The translations under genes and the position numbers were made by a program. The notes below the pieces were generated by a model. The model was not told where the DNA came from. It did not search any database and saw only the letters and a list, made by a program, of their open reading frames with translations. Shown in pieces: positions 33,314-45,598 of a stretch of DNA of 64,000 nt. This DNA comes from Brachypterus glaber. Its lineage: Eukaryota; Arthropoda; Insecta; Coleoptera; Kateretidae. Position 1 is the stretch's first letter. The number at the start of each line of letters is the position of its first letter. The stretch lies in assembly GCA_958510825.1 (NCBI GenBank), contig OY294052.1, positions 6,531,816 to 6,595,815 on the forward strand. The letters are read 5' to 3'.

Positions 33314-34097
33314 TGGAGATTTCTCCATTTAGATTAGACAGGGACAGAAGTTCTACCCAAAAAGGATAGAAGTAATATCACCAACATTAAGAAAAAAAAA
33401 TCTACTAGGTTTTATGTTGGCTGCACTGTCAGTAACGCCATTTTCGTTAGCCACTGTCATTGTGCGAGCTGCGTTTGATATTGTTTTGATTTCAGTTTTT
33501 TGTGTGTTTTACTAAATATTGTGTTTTTATTGACTATTATAGTACTTTTACGAATTTTGATATTTAAATATTGTTTACCAAAGGTAAGTTCTTTCTTTAT
33601 ACCTTAGATTTAAAGCCTAGGCGAAATTCGTTTGGACTTTTGCAACCCTTGTAAAAACATCTTGGCATTTGGTAGCTATAACAGAAACAACCCTCGTCAT
33701 AAAATTAATTTGTTGAAATGTAGAAACTGGTAACGATATTAAAATATATAATAATAATATATAGTTAATAATAAATATGATAAACGTTAAATAAATTCAT
33801 ATTTACCTTTTCATATTTGAGGTTATGTTTTGTAAATAAATAAACAGATTAAGCAACCAACCTAAGAACAATTAATAGGATTTATATTTCATTCTTTATT
33901 TTACTATTAAATCGTCAGTTTTATTTCTTAGCAAAAAATATTCATTTCTTTAGGTTTATTTACAAAAATCAACGGTAATTGTTGATAAAAATTGAAAAAA
34001 ATGCAATATTTTTTAAATTTATTTAAGTTGGTAGTGGTGTGCCGTGCACAAATGAGATAGAGATAGGGTAGACGTCTTCTATTTCATAATTCTAGTT
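33314..34097. mobile_element. Relative of 5239-5651 with a different interior
   Basis: The left 60 bases (ATGGAGATTTCTCC, TTAGATTAGACAGGGACAG) and the right 50 bases (AGATAGAGATAGGGTAGACG, TTTCATAATTCTAGTT) match the element at 5239. The 670-bp interior is unrelated and includes a donor-like AAAGGTAAGTTC at 33580. Confidence 0.6.
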
Positions 34098-34591
34098 GTA
34101 CAGACTTCTATTTAGGTAAAATTCAGAAACAATGCTAGTTAGGATGTCTGTGAACAAGATAACTAAAGAACGCATATAGCTAGCGACTTAAAATTTGGCC
34201 GTATATATAGTTAAAAATGGGGCAAAACTGTTATTTTTTCAATATTTTTGTAATATTATCTTGCAATTTTTTTGATTCATCGAGCATGAATGCCGCCTTG
34301 GGCGCCGAAGTAAAATAACTTCTTGTATCTATTTAAAACGTTAATAATCCACTCTCTAGTTTTCATGCTCCATTATATCTAATTAGTGTAAGCTAATTGG
34401 AGCTAAAATTCGTGTTTTATTTTGTTGCGTATAATTGCCGTTTATTCCGGAATAATTAAAACAAACATGTTCGTAGTATTCCGGCAATTAAGCAATTTAG
34501 GTAAACAAAGCTTGTGGTAAATTTTTAAATTAATTAATATACAAATTTATTTCGATAGGTGAAACGAATTTAATCATACAGCGTGATACAG
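34098..34591. other. No gene seen
   Basis: AT-rich spacer. Confidence 0.55.
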
Positions 34592-35310
34592 AATAGTATA
34601 TTCTATAACTAGTATGGAATAGACAATATTCTGCGCGAGCGGAAAGTTTGTCATACGAGCCGGCAGGCGAGTATGACGGTCCCGCGAGCGCGGAATGACT
34701 ATTCCATACGTGTTGTAGACTATACTTTTTCTTCGACTGCAAATATGTAACACTGTATAGCTTTAAACTGCGGACAAGGTTAAAAACAATGTTTTTTGTG
34801 ACTCGACATTGTAAATGCAACAAAACACATATTTTTAAATAAAGCAATTCATGTTATTTAATAATTTTATCAAATCAGTACTTAAAAAATATTTTTTTTT
34901 TCAATTTTAGCACATATTTACAAATTATAATGCAAAAATTGACGGTTATGTCAGATTGTTGTGACATATATCAGGTTTAAATATTTAACAATAGATGAAG
35001 CAGTTTTAATTTTTTGAACTAAATTGATAAAAAACTGGTCAAATATTAAGAAAAACTAATAAACTTTATGCAATTTTAAAGCAAAACTTTAAATTGCAAT
35101 AATTTTAATATTTCATGGTAAAATGTATATATTTTTGCTAATTTTGCTACAGTTTTCTTTACTTTTATAAACAAGAGATGGCACTATATGTGCTCATTCT
35201 TGACACTTGATATGGAATATTCATACCGTATCTAGAGCTGGAATGGATTCATTCTGTGTTTGAAAAGTGTGTGTTTTTGCTTACATTCTAAAGCAGTAGA
35301 AAAATAAGTT
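34592..35310 (+). repeat. Family P repeat, copy 2 (fuller)
   Basis: Matches copy 1 (2840) along its length and additionally has the left half of the GC module (ATTCTGCGCGAGCGG) and an extra ACTCGACATTG stretch shared with the reversed copy at 63187. AGTATATTCTATAACTAG and CTATTCCATACGTG..ACTATACT form long imperfect arms of the module. Confidence 0.85.
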
Positions 35311-35889
35311 ACAAAATTTTAAGGCGGCGATTCTAGGTCCAAAAATATGAAAAAACTTCGTATAAAGGCTGGTCCGGAAATGAACCCTAAGGGAACTACG
35401 ACCCTCCTAAGGGTACATCTGAAAAGTAGTTTTTATTTAATATCTCTGGAGCCTTATAAACCATAGTAACGAGTTTTTGCACAAGCCTTAACATTGATAA
35501 AGGTTATCATTTTATGTAATTTTTATTTGGTAATTTTAACCAGGGACGTGCAAAATGAGGGGGCGATGTCACCTTTTTGCGCCAAACTTTTTTATCTTTG
35601 GATTTTTTGACATTTTCTCAATAACATATTAATCTTTAATTAAAAATACATAAAAAAGGTACTCTTTGTGTAACACCGTAGGGCCAACAGTTTTCGAGAA
35701 AATTGCAATTAAAGAGGAAATTTCACATTCTGAGCATTAAAAAAAGCAACTAAAAAATACACCAATAAAAATTTAAATACTGCAGGGTGATTCTACATCA
35801 AAAACTATAAAAAAAATTCCATACAAATATCTACGAATCGCGTTTAAGGGAGCTACGGTCCCTTTAGTAGCTTAATTCCAGGTTTTCCA
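35311..35889. mobile_element. CAGGGTG-class foldback, eroded
   Basis: GGCTGGTCCGGAAATGA..CCCTAAGGGA and, at 35783, GCAGGGTGATTCTACATC relate it to the elements at 40043 and 47771. Clear ends are missing. Confidence 0.55.
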
Positions 35890-36507
35890 GATGACCCTTC
35901 TCAATTTCATAATTTCACTAAGTTTCTTGCTATCTGGCACCTCTGGTAAAATATTTATATCTAGAAGCAATCAAGGCGTTCGAACGCGTTCTTGATAAAA
36001 AAAACCTTCCGCATTGAAAAATCGATTCTAAAACCAACTTCTTATAATTTAATATTATTTATTGACTATTAATTATTTTTTTACTGACCATCGTAATTTA
36101 AACTTTGAAGTAGGTATACTTATTAATCACACACGGTGGTCTTAAATGAGTTTAAGACTGACAAAAATGGCTGTCGGCCAAATCTGCTATATGGTATCGG
36201 TCGATCTCTACCATAGACAAGGAAAGACCTCCAAAGCCGTTGCGGAATACTGTGATAAATGTGCCTAGCGCATCTGAGATAAACTTGCACATGCGCACTA
36301 CTATTGTTGTTTTTTGTATTTTTAACCTTAGTTTTATGTGTCAAATAAAAATTGTAAAAAATTCAACAAAAAACAATAAATATCTACGAAGAAACGTCGA
36401 AATAGTTTTTTTTAATTATTTTATAAGAATTTTTCGAGGTGTGTTTGAATTTCGGGATTTTGTACATCTACTTTGAGTACACCAGGGATTGACCCTTTTC
36501 ATAAAGC
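35890..36507. other. No recognised gene
   Basis: Overlapping 73- and 78-codon frames on opposite strands (36123-36476) have no motif. Confidence 0.5.
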
Positions 36508-36597
36508 AACAATACTCGCCGCAAGCGGCTCGTTTTCTAAACTTGTACTCGTGCGCTAAAAACGTATGTTATGAAACTAGTACTTTAATATACTATT
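36508..36597. repeat. Family U palindrome, partial
   Basis: ACTCGCCGCAAGCGGCTCG then TAAACTTGTACTCGTGCGC and TTTAATATACTATTT match half of the 57578 element. Confidence 0.65.
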
Positions 36598-37350
36598 TTA
36601 GTTTTGTATTTGTTTTGGTTCGGTTATGGAAAAGTGAATAAAAATTCTTAAAATATAAGAAAAAAATATTCCATAATTTTTATGAATTAAAAGTCAAAGG
36701 ATGTATAATGTACATTTTTTTTTTTTCATTTAAGACTACCGTGTATCAGCTATCAAGTGCCCATCGGTATATGGTCATCGAACCTGGATGCTAGTTCTCT
36801 TCTATAGTAAGCTTTGAATGAAGACAACTTCCGAGGGGAAAAAGAAAAGTTTCATAGACATTTTTATAGTTTTTTATTCAATTGTATTTTAAAGCGCTAC
36901 TTTTTGTAAGAAGAATCTGTACGAAAAGTTTGATTTTTTGCACTAGTCGTTGACTGGTCGTCAAATTTAGGTAAAAAATACAAATTATTAAAATATTACA
37001 TCAAACAAAAAATAGTGTATAATACACGGACGAAAACTATCTTTAGAGAAATTAACGTTGCCAACCGCGCTCACCGAGCTGAATTTTTTTTTAACAATTA
37101 ACAAGGTCTGTGGTCCACTTGGACACGCGAAAAACGCTTGTTTTGGCGCTCCTTACTGCTCATTCTGGGAAGGAGGCTTCCACTCCCTTTATTTACGGCC
37201 CTGATTAAAAATTTGCCGAATTGAAAACTTTGGGGGTATCATACCCCCAATGTCCGGGCCTGCACACCTAGCAGGAGCTAGTATATAAATTTTAATTCAA
37301 TACAACATATAAGGTTTTTAATTTAAATGTCAAACATACGACGTTCTGCA
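36598..37350. other. No gene; contains palindrome TTGGGGGTA/TACCCCCAA
   Basis: The only clear structure is the short perfect palindrome at 37231-37251. The remainder is AT-rich. Confidence 0.5.
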
Positions 37351-37605
37351 TAAAAAAAAGGATTCCTTAAACCAAGGACACGTGTCTTTCGATATGTTCA
37401 AAGTCATATTCTCTTATTTCAAGGCTAGCATTTCTTTTAACCAAAGTCAATGTTTTTGAATGAAGAGCGCGGATCTTCATTAAAAAACCCACGCTCTTCA
37501 TTCAAGGACATTGAAAGAAATGCTAGCCTTGAAACAAGAAAATATGGATTTGAACATATCGAAAGACACGTGTCCTTGGTTTAAGGAATTCCATTTTTTT
37601 CTGTG
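37351..37605. mobile_element. Family G foldback, copy 2
   Basis: Arms as in 26182-26432, and a right end TTTTTTTCTGTGTG that suggests CACAGAAAAAAA termini. Confidence 0.85.
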
Positions 37606-37846
37606 TGTAAAAAATAAAATATACAGAATAACATAGAATCTTCTTTTTCTCACCTCGCGAACTATTCCATAAGAAGTGCAATAGATTCACGCTAAAAGCC
37701 ATATGGTACAGTCTAATAGAACATTAGTACCGTCACATATACACTGTCAATCGAATTAAAACAACGCTTATAGGAAGCAACCGTTTAACATAAATTAGTT
37801 TTCAATGGAAAAAAGAAAAAAATACATCGAAAAATAAAACGCTTCA

Positions 37847-38215
37847 CAGAAAAAAAAGGATATCTTGAATCAAAGCAAAACGATCTTGAACCAAGGCCGC
37901 CATGGCTTTCGATATATTCAACGCCATGACAGTCTTGGATCAAGTAAGCCGTGATCTTGGCATTTGAGGTCCTAGATTTAAGGACATTTCCTTAAATCAA
38001 AGCCACTTAAACCATTTATTTAAGATCATATTATCTTAAACCAAGTATGTAATTATCTTGATTTAAGATCGTATTATCTTACACCAAGTCTTGGTTTAAG
38101 ATAATATAATCTTGAATGAAGAGAATTATAATCTTGATTTAAGATTATTATTCTCTTGATTCCAGATCATATTATCTTAAACCAAGACTTGGTATAAGAT
38201 AAAGACACCACAGTC
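37847..38215. mobile_element. Multi-hairpin element with CACAGAAAAAAAAGG end
   Basis: Starts like family G, then holds a chain of AAGATNATATTATCTT palindromes and CTTAAACCAAG/CTTGGTTTAAG pairs, each able to fold on its own. No frame. Confidence 0.65.
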
Positions 38216-38389
38216 AGGTTCCAGGGTTAATAGAATGGTAAATATTTTAAAAATATTTCCCACACATGTATAATATTATTTCGCACGCCTATGAAATATG
38301 ATACTTTCTTACTCTGTTAATCGTGTTAAATTTGGTTTCATAGGTGGTCGTAGAAAAAAGCACTTGTTTTTGAAGAAAAACTTGTTGCA

Positions 38390-38648
38390 AACTTTAAAAA
38401 TGTCCGTCTGTTTGTCCGGTGTCACGTTTCTTGTGGACACGATAACTCAAGAACGAATAATCCGATCGACTCGAAATATTCAGAAAAAATCAATTTCCTA
38501 GAGGGGAAGATCCACATTGTTTTTGAAAATAATCCCCCAAAAATAAAAAAATTATTGGGAGTTAAACTTTTAAAAAACAGTCGCAGCGTGATCTTTGTAA
38601 GGGACGGGTGTGACCGCTTTGGCGGATTTATTCCAGCATCAGCATCGC
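38390..38648 (+). repeat. Family K repeat, copy 2
   Basis: TGTCCGTCTG..GGTGTCACG, GACACGATAACTCAAGAACG and AATAATCCGATCGACT match 8826-9150. It is followed by AAGGGACGGGTGT, also seen near 19718. Confidence 0.75.
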
Positions 38649-39136
38649 AATCATTGATATGCCCAGGACTTCTTTAATTTTATTTTTTTTATTTTATGTA
38701 ATGTCGTGAAAGTGTTCGTTTAATTGTAAAGTTTTAAGTAAGTCGTGATTATTAATGTAATTCGTTGTACACGTGGATATTTTTTTATGAATTTCAAAGA
38801 GACAATTTTTGTTAAAAGTTGGCGTCTGCGCAAACATCACTACAGAGTGAGACGGTTTTTCGTAGGCCGAAAATTATAATAGATCGAGCTGGCCAACTAC
38901 CCAAAGGGGAAAGCCATACTGGAATCGGATTGGATTGGAACTTAAAAAAAAAAAAACTGAAAAAATATATTTCTCAAAAAATAATTGTTCCATGTTTAAA
39001 TATTAATGTGGTTGATCCAACCATATATTTTTTTAGTGTGGTACCGTTTGGCTTTTACACCATTAAAAATGTGTTTTTTGCTTTAATTTGGGGGCCTATC
39101 TAAAAATATATTTTTTAAGGACCACTCTGATGTATA
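38649..39136. other. No recognised gene
   Basis: A 94-codon frame at 38819-39103 shows no family motif and its second half is low-complexity. Confidence 0.5.
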
Positions 39137-40839
39137 CAGGGTGTATTTGAAATAGCGTAGGAAATTTTAACAGGTGATTCTACATGATAAAATATGACAA
39201 AAAGTTCCTATAAACATATGTCTAAAAATGCGTTAAAGGGAGCTACGCCCCTTTGAAATTGGCTAAAAAAATCTGTTTTTATTTAATAACTCAGGAACCC
39301 TTTGAGATATATTAACGAGGTTTTGCACGTGAATTAATCCTAATAAGGCCCATCTTTGTATGTAATTTTCACGTACTTATTTAAACCAGGGGTGTGCGAA
39401 ACGGGGGGGCCTTATCAGTTTTTTGTCCCAAACTTTTTTCTGTGTAACTTTTTTGCAATTTTATTTTTGAAATATGATTCCTCAGGTCAAAATACATAAA
39501 AAAGGTACTCTTGTTGTAATACTGTAGGATTAACCGTTTTCGAGAAAAGTTCATTTGAAGGTGAAATTTCACGGTTCGAGGAAAATGATGCAATGTTATT
39601 CTACATGTAGGTCGAAAAAACGCTTTTAAAGCTACCATAGCCCTTTAAAAATGGTGCATATTTAGGAGACCATAGCTCGAACCGTGAAATTTCACCTTCA
39701 AATGAACTTTTCTCGAAAACGGTTGATCCTACAGTACTACAACAAGAGTACCTTTTTTATGTATTTTGACCTGAGGAATCATATTTCAAAAATAAAATTG
39801 CAAAAAAGTTACACAGAAAAAAGTTTGGGACAAAAAACTGATAAGCCCCCCCCCCCCCGTTTCGCACACCCCTGGTTGAAATAAGTACATGAAAATAACA
39901 CATAAAAACGGGCCTTGGTAGGATTAGTTGACGTGCAAAACCTCGTTGATATATCTCAAAGGGTTCCTGAGTTAAATAAAAACCGATTTTTTTAGCCAAT
40001 TTCAAAGGGGCGTAGCTCCCTTTTGACGCATTTTTAGACATACAGGGTGATCCATAACTGGCATGCCAAAATTTAAGAGGTGATTCTAGATCCAAAAATA
40101 TAAAAAAAGTTCCTATAAAGGTTGGTCCGGAAATGAGCCCTAAGGGATCTAGGGCCCTTTAAAATTGTAATAAAAATAAGGTTTTTAATTAATAACTCGG
40201 GTACCGTTTAAGCTAGAGCGGCCAGCTTTTGCATGTATACTAGTATTAATAAGGGCAATAAGTTTAAGTTAATTTATTTTTTTAATTTATCCAGAGGCGT
40301 GCCCAGACGGACAAAATATATGAGGCTTAAAACATGTGTGTATGTTTTTTGGATTTGTTGTAAAAAATATAGATTTCTAGAGTAAAAATACATATAAAAT
40401 ATCATATAGTGTAACACTGTAGGAGCAACCGTTATCAAAAAAAAAAATGCAATTAAGAGGAAGTAACATTTTGTGCCACCAAAAACGTTACTTTTTAAAA
40501 GGCTATTACTCCTTTAATATTAAATTTAGGTGTTTTGGTGTATAATACTTTTTTGCTCAGTTTTAAATGAAGAATCACCCTGCAGCATTAAAATTTTATT
40601 GGTGCTTTTTTTTGTTCCCCATTCAATACGTCATCTTCGAAGGGCCGTAGCTCCCTTAGAGCTCATTTCCGGACCAACCTTTATAGAAACTTTTTTTCAT
40701 ATTTTTGGATGTAGAATCACCTCTTAAATTTCGGTACGCGAGTTCTGGAACAGGCTGTATGTTTATAGGAACTTTTTGTCATATTTTATTATGTAGAATC
40801 ATCTGTTAAAATTTCCGACGCTATTTCAAATACACCGTG
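39137..40839. mobile_element. CAGGGTG foldback, outer element of a nest
   Basis: Same family as 7080-7722: starts CAGGGTGTATTTGAAATAGC, ends CAAATACACCGTG, TA outside both ends. Its arms pair through GGTGAAATTTCACGGTTCGA. The right arm is split inside GACATA|TGTTTATAGG by the element at 40043; the unsplit word GACATATGTTTATAGG is present at 7640. Confidence 0.85.
40043..40757. mobile_element. Inner CAGGGTG foldback (715 bp)
   Basis: Starts CAGGGTGATCCATAACTGGC, ends GGAACAGGCTG; arms pair through AGAGGTGATTCTA, AAAGGTTGGTCCGGAAATGA and CCCTAAGGG. A TA duplication (40041-40042 and 40758-40759) stands on both sides. Confidence 0.88.
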
Positions 40840-41127
40840 TATACACATATCTAATACATGTACATATTTGTATTTATTTAAAAAATCTTTATAAATGGTT
40901 GTAATAAATGCCTATAGTAGTAAACCTATATTTCTTATTAATTTAATTTAGAAATAATTGAATAATTTAAAAGCTTAATTACAGTTTATATGGTTAATTA
41001 TTTTATTAAGTACCATACTTACGTTTATCATAAACTAAGTTTCACTATTAGTTAAATACGTTTTCTAAAAGAAACAAATTAGTCAAATAACTGGTACTAA
41101 TTAACTTTCTTTTACAAAAGTTCTATA

Positions 41128-41270
41128 TGCGCAGAAAAATGTTCAAAGCCATATTCTCCTGTTTCAAAGCTACCATTTCTTCGAACCAAAGTCAATGTCC
41201 TTGAATACAGAATGCTAATCTTCATTAAAAAACCCGTGCTCTTCATTCAAAAACCTTGACTTTGGACTTA
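41128..41270. mobile_element. Family G foldback, eroded copy 3
   Basis: TTCAAAGCCATATTCTCCTG and GTCAATGTCCTTGAAT match the left arm, and CCCGTGCTCTTCATTC the tip; the rest of the right arm is lost after GACTTTGG. Confidence 0.75.
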
Positions 41271-41390
41271 GATACTCAATATAATCACCACCATTCACAC
41301 GCCTACTTTGTTAATGCCAAAAATAAGACGACCATAATTTTGGACATTAACAAAGTAGGCGTGTGAATGTTCGTGATAATATTGAGTATG
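41271..41390. mobile_element. 120-bp hairpin, ~50-bp arms
   Basis: ATACTCAATATAATCAC, then CATTCACACGCCTACTTTG, pairs with the sequence ending GATAATATTGAGTAT. Few mismatches, loop about 20 bases. It abuts the broken end of family G copy 3. Confidence 0.85.
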
Positions 41391-41941
41391 ATGGGTAGTA
41401 CCTATGCTACAGGGCGTGTCATAGAAAAAACTCCGTTTTGTGATGTCAGGAAAAACTTGAAGAAGAAGAGGAATGACTTTATTTAAAAACGGCTTTGGGA
41501 GCGATTTCAATTTTTGTCAAAAACTGTTTGGAAATGTCCCAAAAACAATAAAAATCAAAAAATCCGGGGTGGTTTGACTTTCCATTTAACTTTGTTTAAG
41601 GCTACCCGTGTTTATTATGGACCCTCCTAGGAAATGGGCGGATTAAAAAAAAAACAAAAATTTATTTTTATCTGGTATCTGGTCCACTTACCACAATAAA
41701 AATGTAACTTATCTTTTAAAATCAACAATTAACACATTAACATATATTTTATTCTATTTACAGTTAAGTTGAAAGGTTATTATTTGTTTAAATAATACCA
41801 AACTGCAAGGTGGAATAAAGTTACTCATACACGGATTTTTACAAATCTCACCGGATTTTGCGAAATTCAAAAAAATTTCCGATCCTGTCTTTAAAAAACT
41901 GGTATAGTATAGTAGCAGGTATGGGAACGTTCAAGTATTAC
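41391..41941. other. No gene seen
   Basis: CTACAGGGCGTGTCATAG near 41407 may be one end of another CAGGG-type element; no partner is visible. Confidence 0.5.
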
Positions 41942-41944
41942 GTA

Positions 41945-42040
41945 ACGCAAATTTTGATCATTTTGGACCCAGCACCCCCCCCCCTGTAACGCTATTTTCC
42001 TATAACATTAACATGGACGTAACACTCCAAATTTATATAA
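41945..42040. mobile_element. GGGAACGTT MITE, left part
   Basis: GGGAACGTTCAAGTATTACG then TAACGC and a C run match the 45599 copy; the right end is gone. Confidence 0.7.
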
Positions 42041-42050
42041 ATTATAAACT

Positions 42051-42268
42051 AAATTGATTAAAAACTGGTCAAATATTAAGAAAAAACTAACTAACGCAAG
42101 ACTTTAAACTGCATTAGATTATTAAATATTTCATGGTAAAATATATATTTTTTCGCTCATTTTGATAGTTTTCTTTATTTTTATAGACAAGATATGGCAC
42201 CACATAACACTTGATATGGTATACAGTATCTTGAGCTAGAATCGATTCATTCTATGTTTGAAAAGTAA
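42051..42268 (+). repeat. Family P repeat, tail fragment
   Basis: GGTCAAATATTAAGAAAAAAC through GAATCGATTCATTC matches the second half of copies 1 and 2; the GC module is absent. Confidence 0.8.
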
Positions 42269-42650
42269 AAAAAAGCGGCACACCAGATTAAAATAATTTT
42301 AATTAATTATTAATTATTTGAGTGTGCAAAAATCGTTTTTGTGTATGGAGACCTATTATAGGTATAATACGGCAGTGCAGAAAGAATATCACAGATAAAC
42401 AACGTCCTACGCGAAATGTTGCCTTTTTTAAAAATAATATTTCCGTATACGAACTTAAAGAAAACCCATGACCATATCGATGGTACAAGTTCAAGATCGT
42501 AAGATCTACATAAAGATAGCGAGGGCCCACGCAATTTCTTACAACGTTTATTCATATTTAACTATATGTGTATAATTCGGGTATACTAAATAGAGGGTCA
42601 TTACATTAAGAAATCAGACACTATGTATTTTCCCTAATATTTATAGTATA
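42269..42650. other. No recognised gene
   Basis: Two overlapping minus-strand frames (75 and 81 codons) without motifs. Confidence 0.5.
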
Positions 42651-43232
42651 CACTAGGGTGCTTTTTTTTTCGACTATTTTTGTTTTTTCGGTCCCATCAC
42701 AAAATTTTGTTGGAAGTACCCTAAAAAAAAATCCCTCAAAATGTTAGCCCTTAATATTAATATTAAGTAGTGGACCAAGGCATGTAAAGATTTCCCATTG
42801 AAAATACACGTAAACTTTGATTTTTTTTCTTTAAATTTCTATAGCTTAGCGGAATTTTATGGCATCGCTTCGACCATAGACAGATATTTCTCAAAATTGA
42901 ATGCTCTACAAAATTGCCCATTGCGGCATAATCATAACTCGTACTGGTGAGGTAGTTTGGGCCACCAAACCCAATTTTTTCATAAAATTTACATTTTTCT
43001 GTCCTTATCTCGTAATTGACAAGAGCTACAAAAAATATTCAAATGACAAACTTGTAGGAAATTTAATTTCCTACAAAAATGGTCCTTGGCACTAAATCGC
43101 TAACATCAATATTTCTTGAGATATTAAGTTCTAAAGTTTTTGTTATTTCAAATTATTATTATTTTTACTCGATAACAAAATTTCGTGATGGGACCGAAAA
43201 AAAAAATAGACGAAAAAAAAAGCACCCTAGTA
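42651..43232. mobile_element. TA-flanked foldback, CTAGGGTGC ends (582 bp)
   Basis: CACTAGGGTGC then a T run, ACTATTTTTG and CGGTCCCATCAC is mirrored at the right by GTGATGGGACCG, an A run and GCACCCTAGTA. TA is outside both ends. The repeat TATACA outside both ends could alternatively be a 6-bp duplication. Confidence 0.8.
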
Positions 43233-43369
43233 TACACGGTGTTTGCAGTCTTTTGGCAATAAATAAAGGGGATGATTTACATCACAAGAAATGAAAAGCC
43301 AAGAAAGAAGCCCTAAGGGAACTCCAGTCCTTCAAAGATAGGCATATTGAACGGGGGGTCTCGAAAGCG

Positions 43370-43560
43370 TTACGCCGCGTTAAAGAGGAGAAGGTGGGTG
43401 TCAGTACAAATGTTACGTAACACATAAAAAATTATAAACTTATAAAATGTTTATTAGATCACGTTTTTAACAATGATCTAGGAATAAAGAGACGGATTAC
43501 TTGCTAATTTTATTGCAAAAATGGCCAAATTTTGCGTTATGTAATACTTGAACGTTCCCA
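43370..43560. mobile_element. GGGAACGTT MITE, diverged copy
   Basis: GCGTTACGCCGCGTTAAAGA and the right end GCGTTATGTAATACTTGAAC then GTTCCC, with an AT-rich interior. Confidence 0.65.
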
Positions 43561-43563
43561 TAT

Positions 43564-43654
43564 CTCCATCTTCGAGTCTCCACCGGAACTTTTATCATGT
43601 TTTTGGATGTAAAATCACCTCTTAAATTTAGTATGCCAGTTACTGATCACCCTG
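43564..43654. mobile_element. CAGGGTG-class right end, fragment
   Basis: TTTTTGGATGTAAAATCACC, CTCTTAAATT and the end TGATCACCCTG match the right arm of 40043-40757. Confidence 0.65.
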
Positions 43655-43670
43655 TATATAAAATTCAGCC

Positions 43671-44590
43671 GGGATAAAATAACTTGTTAAAAATGCTCTC
43701 CTATTATAAAGAAAAGTGAAAGGCAAATTGAGGCAATTGAATTATATTATTAGAAGAAGATATTTTAATATCATCTTCATTATGCTTATTATCTATGATT
43801 TTAGTTAGTAACTTATTATATTGTAAAGTGATTCTCTTTCAACGATGTTTATTAGTTATATCAAAGAATTTTAATAGATAGGCCATTAAAGTATAATTGA
43901 TAAAATACAGCGGCAGAAATCTGTATATCTCACATCGTCTCACACTATAAAAAGTAGGCATAATTTTTTCTTCATTTGTAAAATTATTAACTGCAAGTTT
44001 GTAATTAATATAGGGCGAAGTTGAGGTATTGATATCAGACCCGGATTCTAATAATTTACAATTTCTATTTAAATATATATTAAAGTACTAGTTTTCTAAA
44101 GTACTAGTGCTCTAAAAACGTGTTATGAAACGAGTGCTTTATACAATTTTTTCTATTTTGCTCTAAATTTTAAAAAACTTACATTTAAATTGATAACTGA
44201 TTTAGGGATTTTTGTTTTGGATTGGCATTACAGTTTACACCATGTTTAAAATTCTAAGAACAAATGATATTTTGATATATTTTATAGTCATCTCTTCTCT
44301 TTTTTACTGCAATTAACCAAGCCACAATTTTAACATGGTAAAAATAACCTAAACACAAAATTTTGTAGAAAATTCAACTAGCGACATTGACATTTGCACG
44401 GAAATCGTCAAACGATAGGCCACGTCTGTTGCCAACCCAAAAGAACAAAAAGTACAGACCTCTTATAGACCTATAAGAACACGCAAAATGCGTGTGATTA
44501 TGAGCTTATAAGACTCACAAAATAGAAAAATAAATTAAAAATATAGTATTTTATATATTTATTTTTTCTTAATTTACGTGTGTCCATAAT
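43671..44590. other. No gene; family U scrap at 44079-44145
   Basis: AT-rich. TAAAGTACTAGT..TGCTCTAAAAACGTGTTATG at 44079-44145 matches half of the family U palindrome. Confidence 0.5.
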
Positions 44591-44592
44591 TA

Positions 44593-45416
44593 CACCGGCA
44601 CACAAAAAAAATTAAGTAGAATGTGCATTTGACCGGATCTACCTACGGGTACGTATTTTGGTCCGCTGAATCCGAATTCGAGGTCAGTTTGACCCCTACA
44701 CCCTCGAAATTTCGAGAAAACTTCGAAAAACCGTAAAAATGATGAAAATCGGCAGTTTTAATGATAAAAAAATTTTTTGGAACTAAACTAAGCGTGATTT
44801 TCATGTATTTCGATCCGCTGAATATGAATCGAAACTTTATTCAGACCACGAGCCGTTTTAAATGTAAAAAAATCACACAAACCCTCCAAAATTATGTCTT
44901 GTGTTTTTCACAGATTTCAAGTTATTTGATATATCTACGTTATAGAGTATTTATTTTAGGCATTAAATCATGTTCAATCAATTTTTTTTCTGTTATGAAT
45001 TGTCATTTTTACAATTTTTTCGAATTTTTCCAGCTTTAGAGGGTTATTCGACTAAAAAAATTAAGATGCGAATTGAAGACATCAAAAGATATAAAATTTT
45101 ATCTGAATTGGACCAGAAGAAGTTTTTTTATCATGAAAACTATATTTTTTCGGAATTTTCGTGGTCTCAATAAAGTTTCGATTCATATTCAGCGGATCGA
45201 AATACATGAAAATCACGCTTAGTTTAGTTCCAAAACATTTTTTTATCATTAAAACTGCCAATTTTCATAATTTTTACGGTTTTTTGAAGTTTTCTCGAAA
45301 TTTCGAGGGTGTTAGGGTAAAACTGACCTCGAATTCGGATTCAGCGGACCAAAATACGTACCCGTAGGTAGGTCCGGTCAAATGCACATTCTACTTAATT
45401 TTTTTTTGTTCCGGTG
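44593..45416. mobile_element. Long-armed foldback with CACCGG ends (824 bp)
   Basis: Arms of about 260 bp: CACCGGCACACAAAAAAAAT, GGTCCGCTGAATCCGAATTC and GCGTGATTTTCATG on the left, their complements on the right with few mismatches. TTA flanks both ends (44590-44592, 45417-45419). The 300-bp centre is not palindromic and has no motif. Frames of 67-92 codons here are chance. Confidence 0.85.
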
Positions 45417-45598
45417 TTATTAATTAGTTATGATTAATGTTACTTTATTTTTTAAATTGTATTAAATTTATATTAAACTTTATCTATTTTTTATTTGAAT
45501 AAAATCGGACCCTGTATTATTGAAAATCAATACCTCAACTTCGCCCTTTAGTAATTAAAGTACAAGTTATTCAGTTTTATAATTTTACCAAAAGTTAA

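Noticed and set aside
38819..39103. 94-codon plus-strand frame next to family K
   Set aside because: First 40 residues are not low-complexity, but no family is recognisable and the second half is lysine/phenylalanine-rich low complexity.
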